From CAJCIY01 sp964245825 (GTDB lineage Bacteria > Actinomycetota > Actinomycetes > Mycobacteriales > CAJCIY01): a stretch of 64,000 bases of DNA. The notes under the pieces are model-generated. The model was not told the origin of the DNA and did not search any database. It saw only the letters and a program-made list of their open reading frames with translations. Each line of letters opens with the position of its first letter. Position 1 is the first letter of the stretch. Below, one piece after another: positions 23,357 through 33,547 of this stretch. The stretch spans positions 62,001-126,000 of the forward strand of contig CAXTNT010000001.1 of assembly GCA_964245825.1 (NCBI GenBank). The letters run 5' to 3'. A program made the position numbers and the translations under genes.

Positions 23357-23770
23357 TCAGTCCAGGGGCCGGCCGCGCAGGCGCTTTGTCTCGCCCCGCT
23401 GCTTCTTGGCGGTGATGCGCCGCTCCACCGCGCGGCGGCTCGGCCGGGTCGGGCGACGCGAGGGCGGGGGTGGTGCCGTCGCCGCCGTGAGCAGGTCACC
23501 CAGCCGGCCGAGCGCCGCCTCGCGGTTGCGCAGCTGGGAGCGCTGCTCGCTCGAGACCACCGTCAGCCGGCCCTCCACCAGCCGGCTGCCGAGGCGCTGG
23601 GAAGCCCTGTGCCGCAGCCACTCCGGGAACACCTCGGAGGCGCCCAGGTCGTAAGTAAGCTCCACCCGACTGTCGGTCGTGTTGACGCCCTGACCGCCCG
23701 GGCCGGAGGAGCGGGAGAAGCGCCAGGACAGCTCGGCGTCGGGGATCTCGTAGCGGCCGACGGTCAGCAT
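23357..23770 (-). CDS. arfB: Alternative ribosome-rescue factor ArfB (YaeJ-like)
   Basis: 137 residues. The catalytic GGQ is at residues 25-27 in 'SGPGGQGVNTTDSRVEL', and the basic C-terminal tail 'RRAVERRITAKKQRGETKR' is the segment that enters the empty mRNA channel. It releases peptides from ribosomes stalled on broken mRNA. Full-length release factors are much longer, so this is not RF1 or RF2. ATG overlaps the upstream ABC-F stop by 7 nt (ATGCTGA), so both are co-transcribed and both act on ribosomes. Confidence 0.9.
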   Translation of the reverse strand: MLTVGRYEIPDAELSWRFSRSSGPGGQGVNTTDSRVELTYDLGASEVFPEWLRHRASQRLGSRLVEGRLTVVSSEQRSQLRNREAALGRLGDLLTAATAPPPPSRRPTRPSRRAVERRITAKKQRGETKRLRGRPLD

Positions 23771-25422
23771 TCGGTCACCCGACCGGCCTCGACGCGGAGC
23801 GTCCGGGTGACGGTGACCGCCGCGAGCAGGCGGCGGTCGTGGCTCACCAGCAGCAGGGTGCCGGGGTACGTGGCGAGCGCCCCCTCGAGCTGCTCGATCG
23901 CCGGCAGGTCGAGGTGGTTGGTCGGCTCGTCCAGCACCAGGCAGTTGGTGCCGCGGGCCATCAGCAGCGCGAGTCCCGCGCGGGTACGTTCGCCGGGGGA
24001 GAGCGAGGCGGCCGGCCCGGCGCCGTGCGCGCCCTTGAGCCCGAACTTCGCCAGCAGGGTCCGGGCCTCCTCAGGGGCGAGGTCGGCCGCCGTGCGGAGG
24101 ATGTCCACCACGCTCGAGGAGCCCGCGAACACCGTGCGGGTCTGGTCCAGCTCGCCGACCACGAGCCCGGCGCCCCGCGTCGCGGACCCGGACGAGGGCG
24201 GCAGCCGGCCGAGCAGCAGCCCCAGCAGCGTCGTCTTGCCGCCCCCGTTCGGCCCGAGCACGGCCACCCGGTCGCCGCCGCGCAGATCGAGGTCGACCGG
24301 ACCGAGCACGAAGTCGCCGCGGCGTACCACCGCGCCGCGCACCGTTGCCACCACCTCGCCCGAGCGCGGGGCCGCCGGGAACTCGAGCCGCAGCTGCCAC
24401 TCCTTGCGCGGCTCGGCGACGGCGGCGTCGTCCAGCCGGGTGAGCCGGGTCTCCAGCGACCTGACCTTCCCCGCCGCGGAGGTGGCGGACTCCAGCCGCG
24501 AGCCACGGACGTTCTTGTCGCCGTCCTTTCCCCGCCGCTGGGCCCGTACCGCGCCGCGGACGGACAGCTCACGTACCGACTGCATCTGCCCCGCCAGCGA
24601 CTGCCGCTTGTCGGCGAACGCGTCGTAGGCCTCGCGGGCGTGCCGGCGCTCGACCGTCCGCTCTGCCAGGTACGCCTCCCAGCCGCCGTCGTAGCGCCGG
24701 CTGGTCTTGTTCGCGGGGTCGAGGTCGAGCACCGCCGTCACCGTGCGGGCCAGGAACTCCCGGTCGTGGCTGACGACGACCAGGCCGCCGCGCCGGCCCT
24801 GCCCGGGGCGCTGGCCGGTCGCCCGGGTGGCGACGTACGCCTCGAGCCGGGCCAGGCCGTCGAGGTCGAGGTCGTTGGTCGGCTCGTCCAGCAGCAGCAC
24901 GTCGACCTGCGACAGCAGCACCGCGGCGAGCGACGCCCGGGCCAGCTGGCCGCCCGAGAGGGCATCGGTCCCGAGGGCGAGCAGCCCCTCGGGCAGGCCA
25001 AGGTCGGCGAGCACCTCGGCGGCCCGGGCCTCGAAGTCGGCGCCGCCGGCCTCGAGCCACCGCTCCAGCGCAGCGGCGTAGCGGTCGTCGGCGCCGGACT
25101 CGCCGGCCCCGAGCCCGTCGGCGGCAGCGTCGAGTTCGGTCTGGGCGCCGGCCACCCCCGTACGCCGGGCCAGCACCCCCAGCAGGGACTCGGTGGTCCG
25201 CTCCGGCTCCTGCGCGAGGTGTCCCACGGTGCCGGTGGCGACCACGGTGCCCGCGTCGGGCACGATCTCGCCGGCCAGCACCCGCAGCAGCGTCGTCTTG
25301 CCGGCGCCGTTGGGACCCACCAGGCCGAGCACGTCGCCCGGGCCGACGGTGACGTCGATGCCGTGCAGCACCGGCACGTCGGCGTACGACGCGCGCAGGC
25401 CGCGACCCACCAGCGTCGACAT
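23764..25422 (-). CDS. ABC-F family ATPase
   Basis: 552 residues, two ATPase domains and no membrane segment. Walker A motifs are GPNGAGKT (about 37) and GPNGGGKT (about 395); signatures are 'LSGGQLARASLA' (about 155) and 'LSPGERTRAGLALL' (about 475); Walker B motifs are 'LLLDEPTNDLDL' and 'LVLDEPTNHLDL'. The linker between the domains is long, helical and basic, as in ABC-F proteins that probe the ribosomal E site. Whether it is housekeeping (Ettp/EttA-like) or confers antibiotic protection cannot be told. Confidence 0.92.
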   Translation of the reverse strand: MSTLVGRGLRASYADVPVLHGIDVTVGPGDVLGLVGPNGAGKTTLLRVLAGEIVPDAGTVVATGTVGHLAQEPERTTESLLGVLARRTGVAGAQTELDAAADGLGAGESGADDRYAAALERWLEAGGADFEARAAEVLADLGLPEGLLALGTDALSGGQLARASLAAVLLSQVDVLLLDEPTNDLDLDGLARLEAYVATRATGQRPGQGRRGGLVVVSHDREFLARTVTAVLDLDPANKTSRRYDGGWEAYLAERTVERRHAREAYDAFADKRQSLAGQMQSVRELSVRGAVRAQRRGKDGDKNVRGSRLESATSAAGKVRSLETRLTRLDDAAVAEPRKEWQLRLEFPAAPRSGEVVATVRGAVVRRGDFVLGPVDLDLRGGDRVAVLGPNGGGKTTLLGLLLGRLPPSSGSATRGAGLVVGELDQTRTVFAGSSSVVDILRTAADLAPEEARTLLAKFGLKGAHGAGPAASLSPGERTRAGLALLMARGTNCLVLDEPTNHLDLPAIEQLEGALATYPGTLLLVSHDRRLLAAVTVTRTLRVEAGRVTEC

Positions 25423-25429
25423 GCCGACC

Positions 25430-25435
25430 AGGCTA
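25430..25435 (-). promoter_or_regulatory. Probable -10 element of the ABC-F/arfB operon
   Basis: TAGCCT on the minus strand, 7 nt before the ATG. Confidence 0.45.
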
Positions 25436-25455
25436 ACGGCCGCGAAGGCCTGTGT

Positions 25456-26343
25456 TCACGCCGGTTTCCAGGCCAGCCGCCAGGTGCCGCGCCAGGTTCC
25501 GTCCGGTGGCAGGGCCACCACGTCGGTGCCGGTGGCGAAGGCGCCCGGTGGGCAGGAGTTGGGCTCGACGGCGACGCTGCGCCGCTTCTCGGCCCCCGGC
25601 AGCGTGTCGGCGGTGAAGACCTGCAGCCACGGCCAGGCCGCATCGACCGACAGCGTCAGCGCACCGGCCGGACCGCTCACCACGGCGTGCGCCCAGCCGT
25701 CGGCGTCGCGGGCCAGACCGGTCAGCGGCGCGTCGTACACCTGCGGGCCGAGGAGCCCGACCGCACCGTCGAACGGGACCGGCGCACCGGCCGGCCCGCC
25801 CAGGGCGTCGAGCGGAAGTCGCTGCGAGGCAGGCAGTCTCAGCGTGGTGCCGTCGGCGTCGGCCCCCACGTTCAGGTACGGGTGCATCCCGGCACCGAAC
25901 GGCGCGACCGTCGGGCCGCGGTTGGTGGCCGCCACGACGACCTCGAGCGTCGTCGGCGACAGCACGTACGTCACCGAGATCGTCAGCGGCCACGGATAGC
26001 CCTCCTGGGCGGCCATCGCCACGGCCAGCCCCACCTCGCCTCGCTCCTCGTGCTGATAGCCGCCGGTGTGGGTCCAGGCGAGCTGGTCGACGAAGCCGTG
26101 GATCGCGGCGTCCTTGGCCGGCTCGGTGATCGCCAGCGCGTGGTCGGCGCCGGCCCAGGTGTAGCGACCGCCGGCGATGCGGTTGGGCCACGGCGCGAGC
26201 ACGTGGCCCCGACGGCCGTGCGGTGTGGTGCCGGCGGGGTACCCGTCGAGCACCGCCCAGCCGCCGACGGTGAGGGCGCGCAGGCCGCCGCCCGCGGTGT
26301 CCACCGCCAGCCAGGCATCGCCGACCGACAGCTCGACGTCCAT
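25456..26343 (-). CDS. Aldose 1-epimerase family protein
   Basis: 295 residues, beta-rich galactose-mutarotase-like fold. 'GHVLAPWPNRIAGGRY' (about 47-62) contains the conserved Asn-Arg pair, 'IHGFVDQLAW' (about 81) the first His, 'FGAGMHPYLNVG' (about 150) the second, and a Glu in 'VAVEPNSCPPGAF' (about 263) is the catalytic base. It would interconvert sugar anomers or act on a related carbohydrate. Its ATG overlaps the stop of the MFS gene by one base, so they are one transcript. Confidence 0.85.
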   Translation of the reverse strand: MDVELSVGDAWLAVDTAGGGLRALTVGGWAVLDGYPAGTTPHGRRGHVLAPWPNRIAGGRYTWAGADHALAITEPAKDAAIHGFVDQLAWTHTGGYQHEERGEVGLAVAMAAQEGYPWPLTISVTYVLSPTTLEVVVAATNRGPTVAPFGAGMHPYLNVGADADGTTLRLPASQRLPLDALGGPAGAPVPFDGAVGLLGPQVYDAPLTGLARDADGWAHAVVSGPAGALTLSVDAAWPWLQVFTADTLPGAEKRRSVAVEPNSCPPGAFATGTDVVALPPDGTWRGTWRLAWKPA

Positions 26344-27983
26344 CAGTGCCCGCCGGCCGGCGCGCCCTCGGTGTGCTGGACGAAGTCCTGGCCGCGGATC
26401 GCGAGCAACGAGATCACCCCGCTGACCAGCGCGATGACCGCGGCCACCAGCAGGATCCGGTCCAGGCCGGCCGTGAACGCGGCGCGGGCCGCGGTCGCGA
26501 CGGCCTGCTGGGCGTTCGCCGGCAGCGACGCGATGGCCGCGGCGAGATGACCGGACTGCAGCGCGGTCGCGATCTGGGCGGTGTGCTCTCGAGCGCCCGG
26601 CACCGACGCCAGCCGAGCGGTCACCACCTCGCGGGTCCGGGCGGCGAACAGCGTGCCCAGCAGCGCGATCCCGGTGGCGATGCCGACCTGCCGGAACGTG
26701 GAGTTGATGCCCGAGGCCATCCCGCTGCGCTGAGGCTCCACGACGCCGACCGCCGTACTCGCCAGCGGCGGGTTCACCAGCCCGACCCCCGCGCCGGCCA
26801 CGATGAAGCCCGGGACGAGATGGGTCCAGTGACTGCCCGCGTCCAGTCCGCGCATGAGCAGCAGACCGACTCCGATGATCAGCAGGCCGGGTCCGACGAG
26901 CAGGCGCACCGGTACGTGCGAGGTGAGCCGTCCCGCGATCGCCGAGGTCGCCAGGATGCCGCCCGAGACCACCAGCAGTCGCAGGCCGGTCTGGAACGGG
27001 GTGTAGCCCAGCAGGTCCTGGATGTAGAGCACCAGGTACAGGAACATCGCGAAGATCGATGCGCTGATGCCGAAGGCGGCGACGAGACCGCCCGAGAAGG
27101 TGGGCAGCCTGAACAGCTTCAGGTCGAACATGGGGTGCTCGCCGAGCGTCTCGGCGACCAGGAACGCGACTATCAGCACCGCGGCCGCGACGAAGCAGCC
27201 GACGACGCGGTGGGCGCCGAAGCCGTGCTCGCCGGACTCGATCAGCGCGTACACCAGGCTCGCGAGCGCGAGCGTGAAGGTGGCCACGCCGACCCAGTCG
27301 GGGCGGCGAGCCTGCGGCGCCTTCGACTCCGCCACCATCGTGAGCCCGATGACCAGCGCGATGACGCCGAGCGGCACGTTCACGAAGAAGATCCAGCGCC
27401 AGGACAGGCCCGAGGTCAGCGCGCCGCCGAGCAGCGGCCCGATGGCGACCGCGATGCCCGTGATCCCGCCCCAGATGCTGAAGGCGACGCCGCGCTCCTT
27501 GCCGCGGAAGGCGTCCGCGAGCAGGGCGAGCGACACCGAGAACATGATCGCGCCGCCGATTCCCTGCGCCGCGCGCGCGAGTTCCAGAAAGAGACTGCCC
27601 GTGGCGAGACCGCACAGCACCGACGCGACGGTGAACACGACGAGGCCGATCGCGTAGACGAGCCGGCGCCCGTACATGTCGGCGAGCGAACCGGCGGTCA
27701 GCAGCAGCGCGGCGAGGGTGAGGGCGTACGCGTCCACGACCCACTGCAGGTCCGAGAACGTCGCGTGCAGCGAGGTCTGGATGTCGGGCAGCGCGACGTT
27801 CACGATGGTGATGTCGAGCAGCAGCATGAACGTGCCGAGGCAGACCGCGACGAGGGTCCACCACTTGTTGCCGCGCGGCTGTGCGTGGGCGCCGTGCCCT
27901 TCTCGTGCCACCCCGGGACCGTGCTCCCCGGCCGGGCGGACGTGTCGACCGTGGTCGGGCGCCTGGTCGGTGGAGGTGCTCAT
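26343..27983 (-). CDS. MFS efflux transporter, DHA2 (14-TM) family
   Basis: 546 residues with about 14 membrane helices. 'LLDITIVNVALPDIQ' in TM1, 'WVVDAYALTLAALLLTAGSLAD' (in pieces) in TM2, 'GRRLVYAIG' after it, and 'GPLLGGAL' (motif C of antiporters) in TM5 are classic for proton/drug antiporters. A large periplasmic loop of about 60 residues precedes the last helix. Substrates are probably hydrophobic or cationic drugs. The start is ATG 27983. It is divergent from the DUF255 gene by 42 bp and overlaps the epimerase downstream. Confidence 0.9.
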   Translation of the reverse strand: MSTSTDQAPDHGRHVRPAGEHGPGVAREGHGAHAQPRGNKWWTLVAVCLGTFMLLLDITIVNVALPDIQTSLHATFSDLQWVVDAYALTLAALLLTAGSLADMYGRRLVYAIGLVVFTVASVLCGLATGSLFLELARAAQGIGGAIMFSVSLALLADAFRGKERGVAFSIWGGITGIAVAIGPLLGGALTSGLSWRWIFFVNVPLGVIALVIGLTMVAESKAPQARRPDWVGVATFTLALASLVYALIESGEHGFGAHRVVGCFVAAAVLIVAFLVAETLGEHPMFDLKLFRLPTFSGGLVAAFGISASIFAMFLYLVLYIQDLLGYTPFQTGLRLLVVSGGILATSAIAGRLTSHVPVRLLVGPGLLIIGVGLLLMRGLDAGSHWTHLVPGFIVAGAGVGLVNPPLASTAVGVVEPQRSGMASGINSTFRQVGIATGIALLGTLFAARTREVVTARLASVPGAREHTAQIATALQSGHLAAAIASLPANAQQAVATAARAAFTAGLDRILLVAAVIALVSGVISLLAIRGQDFVQHTEGAPAGGH

Positions 27984-28025
27984 GCCCCTAGCGTGACGGT
28001 CCGTGGTGCGGGGGACAGTGGGGGG

Positions 28026-29951
<1,926 letters not shown>

Positions 29952-30009
29952 CCGCGGGCCCGCGCCGCCGAGCCGTGCCGCCCCGTGCCCACGCCGCGCC
30001 GCCGCGTGC

Positions 30010-30015
30010 CAGGGT
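30010..30015 (+). promoter_or_regulatory. Possible -10 element of the CurA-like gene
   Basis: CAGGGT lies 6 nt before the ATG, with no Shine-Dalgarno sequence. Confidence 0.35.
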
Positions 30016-30021
30016 GTTGAC

Positions 30022-31035
30022 ATGACGCTGACCTCACGCGAGATCCGGCTCGCGGCCCGGCCCAGGGGCGCGGCTACCCCCGACGACTTCTCGCTGCGCA
30101 CGGTCGAGGTGCGCGAGCCGGGCGAGGGCGAGGTGACGGTGCGCAACAGCGTGCTGAGCGTCGACCCGTACATGCGCGGCCGCATGAACGACGCCCAGTC
30201 CTACATCCCCCCGTTCGAGCTGGACGAGCCGCTGCAGGGCGGCGCCGTCGGGCGCGTCGTCGCCAGTCGTGACCCGGCTCTGCCGGAGGGCACGCTGGTC
30301 TCCAGCGGACTCGGCTGGCGGGAGGCCTTCACCACGAGAGGTGCTGCGCTGCAGGCACTTCCGGAGCCGCCGGCGGGCCTGGGCGAGGGCGTGTACCTGG
30401 GGGTGCTGGGCATGCCGGGTCTGACCGCCTGGGCCGGGGTCACCGAGGTCGCGCCGGTCCGGGAGGGCGACGCGGTCTTCGTCTCGGGCGCGAGCGGCGC
30501 GGTGGGCAGCATCGCCGGCCAGCTGGCCCGGGCGCGTGGGGCGGCCCTCGTCGTGGGCAGCGCGGGTTCGGCCGACAAGGTCCGTGCGGTGACCGAGGAG
30601 TTCGGGTTCGACCGCTGCTTCTCCTACCGTGACGGCCGCCCGCTGCACGCGCTGCGGGACGCGGCACCCGACGGCATCGACGTCTACTTCGACAACGTCG
30701 GCGGCGAGCAGCTGAACGCGGCGCTCATCCACGCCCGAAACTTCGGCCGGTTCGCGCTCTGCGGCGGCATCGCCAGCGGGTACGACGGCAGCGCGGGCGA
30801 ACCGGTCACCGCGCTCGGGCTGGCCGTCGGCAAGCGGCTCACCCTCCGCGGGTTCATCGTGAGCGACTTCGCGGCCCAGCAGGCCCGTTTCCTCGAGGAG
30901 GTCGGCGCGCTGCTCGCGTCGGGCGCCGTCACCTACCGGGAGACGTCCTTCACCGGGATCGAGCAGATCGTCGAGGCGTTCCTGGGGCTGTTCGGCGGCG
31001 GTGCGCAGATCGGCAAGGTCGTGGTCGCGGTCTGA
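30022..31035 (+). CDS. NADP-dependent oxidoreductase, CurA/leukotriene B4 dehydrogenase type
   Basis: 337 residues of the zinc-independent medium-chain reductase family. 'SVDPYMRGRMND' (about 50) is the group signature; the cofactor-binding loop is 'VSGASGAVGSIAGQLAR' (about 153-169); 'IDVYFDNVGGEQLNAAL' (about 220) and the C-terminal 'GGAQIGKVVV' also match. It should reduce alpha,beta-unsaturated carbonyls with NADPH, which suggests detoxification of reactive enals. The 3' end and stop codon are part of a perfect hairpin. Confidence 0.9.
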   Translation: MTLTSREIRLAARPRGAATPDDFSLRTVEVREPGEGEVTVRNSVLSVDPYMRGRMNDAQSYIPPFELDEPLQGGAVGRVVASRDPALPEGTLVSSGLGWREAFTTRGAALQALPEPPAGLGEGVYLGVLGMPGLTAWAGVTEVAPVREGDAVFVSGASGAVGSIAGQLARARGAALVVGSAGSADKVRAVTEEFGFDRCFSYRDGRPLHALRDAAPDGIDVYFDNVGGEQLNAALIHARNFGRFALCGGIASGYDGSAGEPVTALGLAVGKRLTLRGFIVSDFAAQQARFLEEVGALLASGAVTYRETSFTGIEQIVEAFLGLFGGGAQIGKVVVAV

Positions 31036-31046
31036 CCTTGCCGATC
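31008..31046. terminator. Hairpin spanning the CurA-like stop codon
   Basis: GATCGGCAAGGTC (31008-31020) pairs perfectly with GACCTTGCCGATC (31034-31046) around a 13-nt loop. The stop codon (31033-31035) overlaps the edge of the right arm, so the left arm is coding sequence. Confidence 0.65.
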
Positions 31047-31114
31047 AGTCAGAACCAGCCCGCCGCCCCGACGACGCCACGCTCGGACTGATCACGGGCG
31101 GGACGTCGCAGGCG

Positions 31115-32581
31115 TCAGCGGCCGCGGCCCTGGCCGCGGGTGGGCTTGCGGTCGGGCCGCCCGGTGCCGACGCGGTGCGACGGCGCACCGGTCGTACGCG
31201 GCCGGCTCGCGGGACGCTGCGCCACCGGCGGTACATAGGTGACCGCCGCGGCCTCCTCGCCGCGGAGCGCCAGCAGGTGCGCGTCGCCCGGCGTGGTCCG
31301 TACGGGGGTGACGTCGACCGACGCCAACGCCAGCAGCGAGGCCACGGCACGGGCCTGTTCGGGCAGGGCGAGGGTGACGACGCGCCCGTCGGCGCCGGCC
31401 CGGGCCGTCCGCCCGGAGCGGTGCAGGTAGGTCTTGTGCTCGGTCGGCGGGTCCACGTGCACCACCAGGTCGATGTCGTCGACGTGCAGGCCGCGGGCGG
31501 CGACGTCGGTGGCCACGAGCACCGGCACGGTGCCGTCGGCGAAGGCGGCCAGCGCGCGGGTACGGGCGTTCTGCGCCAGGTTGCCGTGCAGGGCGCCGCT
31601 CGGCACGCCGTCGCGCGTGAGCTGCTTGGCGAGACGGTCGGCGCCGTGCTTGGTACGGACGAACATCAGCGTCCGGCCGCGCCGCTGCGCCAGGGTGTGG
31701 ACGACGGTGGGTTTGTCGCTGCCGGAGACGGCGAGCACGTGGTGCTCCATCGTCTCGACCGGGTCGGCACCGACGGCGAGGGCGTGCACGATCGGGTTGG
31801 CGAGGTGCTCCCGGACGAGCCCGGCTACCTGCGCGTCGAGCGTCGCGGAGAACAGCAGGCGCTGTCCCGGCGGGCACATCCCGAGCAGCTGGCGGACGAC
31901 CGGCAGGAAGCCGAGGTCACACATCTGGTCGGCCTCGTCGAGCACCACGATCCCGGCGTCGCCGAGGTTGCACGTGCCCTGTGAGATGAGGTCGAGGAGC
32001 CGGCCGGGCGTGGCCACGAGCAGGTCGACGCCGCGGGCCAGCGCATCCACCTGCTTGCCGAACCCGACGCCCCCCACGACGGTCCGGGTACGGAGCCCGA
32101 GCACCTGCGCGAGTGGGGCGAGCGCCGCGTCGACCTGAGCCGCGAGCTCGCGGGTCGGGACCAGCACGAGCGAGCGGGGCCGCCGTGGTGCGGGCCGGCG
32201 GCCCTCGGCGGCGAGGCGCGCCAGCAGCGGCAGGCCGAAGGCCAGCGTCTTGCCCGAGCCGGTGCGGCCGCGGCCGAGCAGGTCGCGCCCGGCGACCGCG
32301 TCGACGTAGGTGCGGGCCTGGATCGGGAACGGAGTGTCGAATCCGGCGCGCCGCAGGGCCGTCGCCAGCTTCTCGGGCAGGCCCAGCTGGTCCCAGCCGG
32401 GCACAGGGTCGGCCGGGTCGATCGGCGGGGCAGTCTCGAGGGCGGCGATGAGCTCCTCGGCCTGCCGGGCCGATCGGGTGGCACCGCTCTCGGCCTGCGG
32501 CCGCGCCGGGCGGCGCTGGCTCGAGCGGTGGCGGCGGGGCGCGGTGGAGTCGGGGCGTGCGGCACTGCGGGCGTTGTTCAC
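31115..32581 (-). CDS. DEAD-box RNA helicase
   Basis: 488 residues. Q motif 'PFPIQARTYVDAV'; motif I 'GRGRTGSGKT' (about 95); Ia 'PTRELAAQV'; II 'VVLDEADQM' (DEAD); III 'LLFSATLDAQV'; V 'VATDVAARGLHVDDIDLV' (in pieces); VI 'YLHRSGRTARAG'. Basic tails flank the core (N-terminal Arg/Ser/Ala-rich; C-terminal Arg/Gly/Thr-rich), as in RhlE/CsdA-type helicases. GTG 32581 was chosen because GGAAG lies 6 nt upstream. It diverges from a conserved uncharacterised gene across a 224-bp promoter region with an AT-rich core. Confidence 0.92.
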   Translation of the reverse strand: MNNARSAARPDSTAPRRHRSSQRRPARPQAESGATRSARQAEELIAALETAPPIDPADPVPGWDQLGLPEKLATALRRAGFDTPFPIQARTYVDAVAGRDLLGRGRTGSGKTLAFGLPLLARLAAEGRRPAPRRPRSLVLVPTRELAAQVDAALAPLAQVLGLRTRTVVGGVGFGKQVDALARGVDLLVATPGRLLDLISQGTCNLGDAGIVVLDEADQMCDLGFLPVVRQLLGMCPPGQRLLFSATLDAQVAGLVREHLANPIVHALAVGADPVETMEHHVLAVSGSDKPTVVHTLAQRRGRTLMFVRTKHGADRLAKQLTRDGVPSGALHGNLAQNARTRALAAFADGTVPVLVATDVAARGLHVDDIDLVVHVDPPTEHKTYLHRSGRTARAGADGRVVTLALPEQARAVASLLALASVDVTPVRTTPGDAHLLALRGEEAAAVTYVPPVAQRPASRPRTTGAPSHRVGTGRPDRKPTRGQGRGR

Positions 32582-32759
32582 GGTCTGCTTCCGGTTGCGG
32601 ACGAGCCCGGAGCCGAAGTGGGTGGCCGGGCGTGGTCGCGGAACCGGGGTGGCCGCGTGCGCGGCAGGAATGTCCGGGAGCGCCGATCGATCTCGGCGGC
32701 GACCTCTCCCGACAAAGACTAGCAGGCCCGCCGCGTTCCACCCTCGAAGGGAATGGATC

Positions 32760-32800
32760 TGGCGATGTAATGTTGTAAGCATCATGACAACGAAAGGGGT
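32760..32800. promoter_or_regulatory. AT-rich promoter segment between helicase and unknown gene
   Basis: This is the most AT-rich stretch of the intergenic region. It holds TAATGT (32768-32773), a possible -10 for the rightward gene, an inverted repeat GTTGT/ACAAC (32772-32776 and 32787-32791), and AAAGGGG as the ribosome site of the gene at 32806. Confidence 0.45.
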
Positions 32801-32805
32801 ACGAC

Positions 32806-33540
32806 ATGAGGAACCATCCTTCTGACGTACGACACCGCGCAGATCGCGGTGCGGAGCAACACCCGGGCGCCCGTGGCCACCACCACGCCGGCCCGGACGA
32901 GCAGGGCGAGCACGGTGGGCGGGCGTTCCGGCGCCGCGAGCCCGGCGACGGGCCCCGCGGCCCGCGCGGCGGCGGCCCGCGTGGGCACTTCCGGCGCGGC
33001 GGTCCCCGCTTCGCCGACTTCGAGCCCACACCGGTCTCCACCGAGGCCATCACGAGCTGGCTGACCGGGCGCCTGCCCGGCGACTGGTTCGCCGCGGCCC
33101 CGACCGTCGAGGTTGACCGCGACGAGATCACGGTGGTGGGAACCCTCGCCGATACCCCCGACGGTGCGGGCGCCGAAGCCGAGGAGGGCCGGATCAGCCG
33201 CTTCCGCGAGGACACCCGTGAGCAGCGGATGGCCATCGCCCGCGAGGCCGAGCAGCGCTACGACCGGCGGGTGGCCTGGGGCGCCGTCGCCGGGGGCACC
33301 ACGGCCCTGTTCACCACCGCCTCCGTCCCGGTGATGACCCGGCTGCGTCAGCCCGAGCGGCAGGTGCTCGACACCCTCGTCGACGCGGGCGTGGCCCGCA
33401 GCCGGTCCGAGGCGCTCGGTTGGTGCGTACGCCTGGTCGCGCGCAACACCGACGCGTGGCTGGGACGCCTGCGGGAGGCGATGACCGAGGTCGAGCGGGT
33501 CCGCGAGGAAGGCCCCGAGAAGCCCGCGGACGAGGACTGA
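32806..33540 (+). CDS. Conserved actinobacterial protein of unknown function, Gly/Arg-rich N-terminus
   Basis: 244 residues. The first 65 are low-complexity (His, Gly, Arg, Pro: 'GPRGPRGGGPRGHFRRGG'), probably disordered and RNA- or DNA-binding. The rest resembles a conserved actinobacterial family I recall without a name: 'ITSWLTGRLPGDWF', 'VDRDEITVVGTL', 'RISRFREDTREQRM' and 'VMTRLRQPERQVLDTLVDAGVARSRSEALGWCVRLV' in pieces. The last stretch has the spacing of a ribbon-helix-helix or short helical DNA-binding unit (inference). It shares a promoter region with a DEAD-box helicase. The start ATG has AAAGGGG 6 nt upstream. Confidence 0.7.
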   Translation: MRNHPSDVRHRADRGAEQHPGARGHHHAGPDEQGEHGGRAFRRREPGDGPRGPRGGGPRGHFRRGGPRFADFEPTPVSTEAITSWLTGRLPGDWFAAAPTVEVDRDEITVVGTLADTPDGAGAEAEEGRISRFREDTREQRMAIAREAEQRYDRRVAWGAVAGGTTALFTTASVPVMTRLRQPERQVLDTLVDAGVARSRSEALGWCVRLVARNTDAWLGRLREAMTEVERVREEGPEKPADED

Positions 33541-33547
33541 CCGGACC

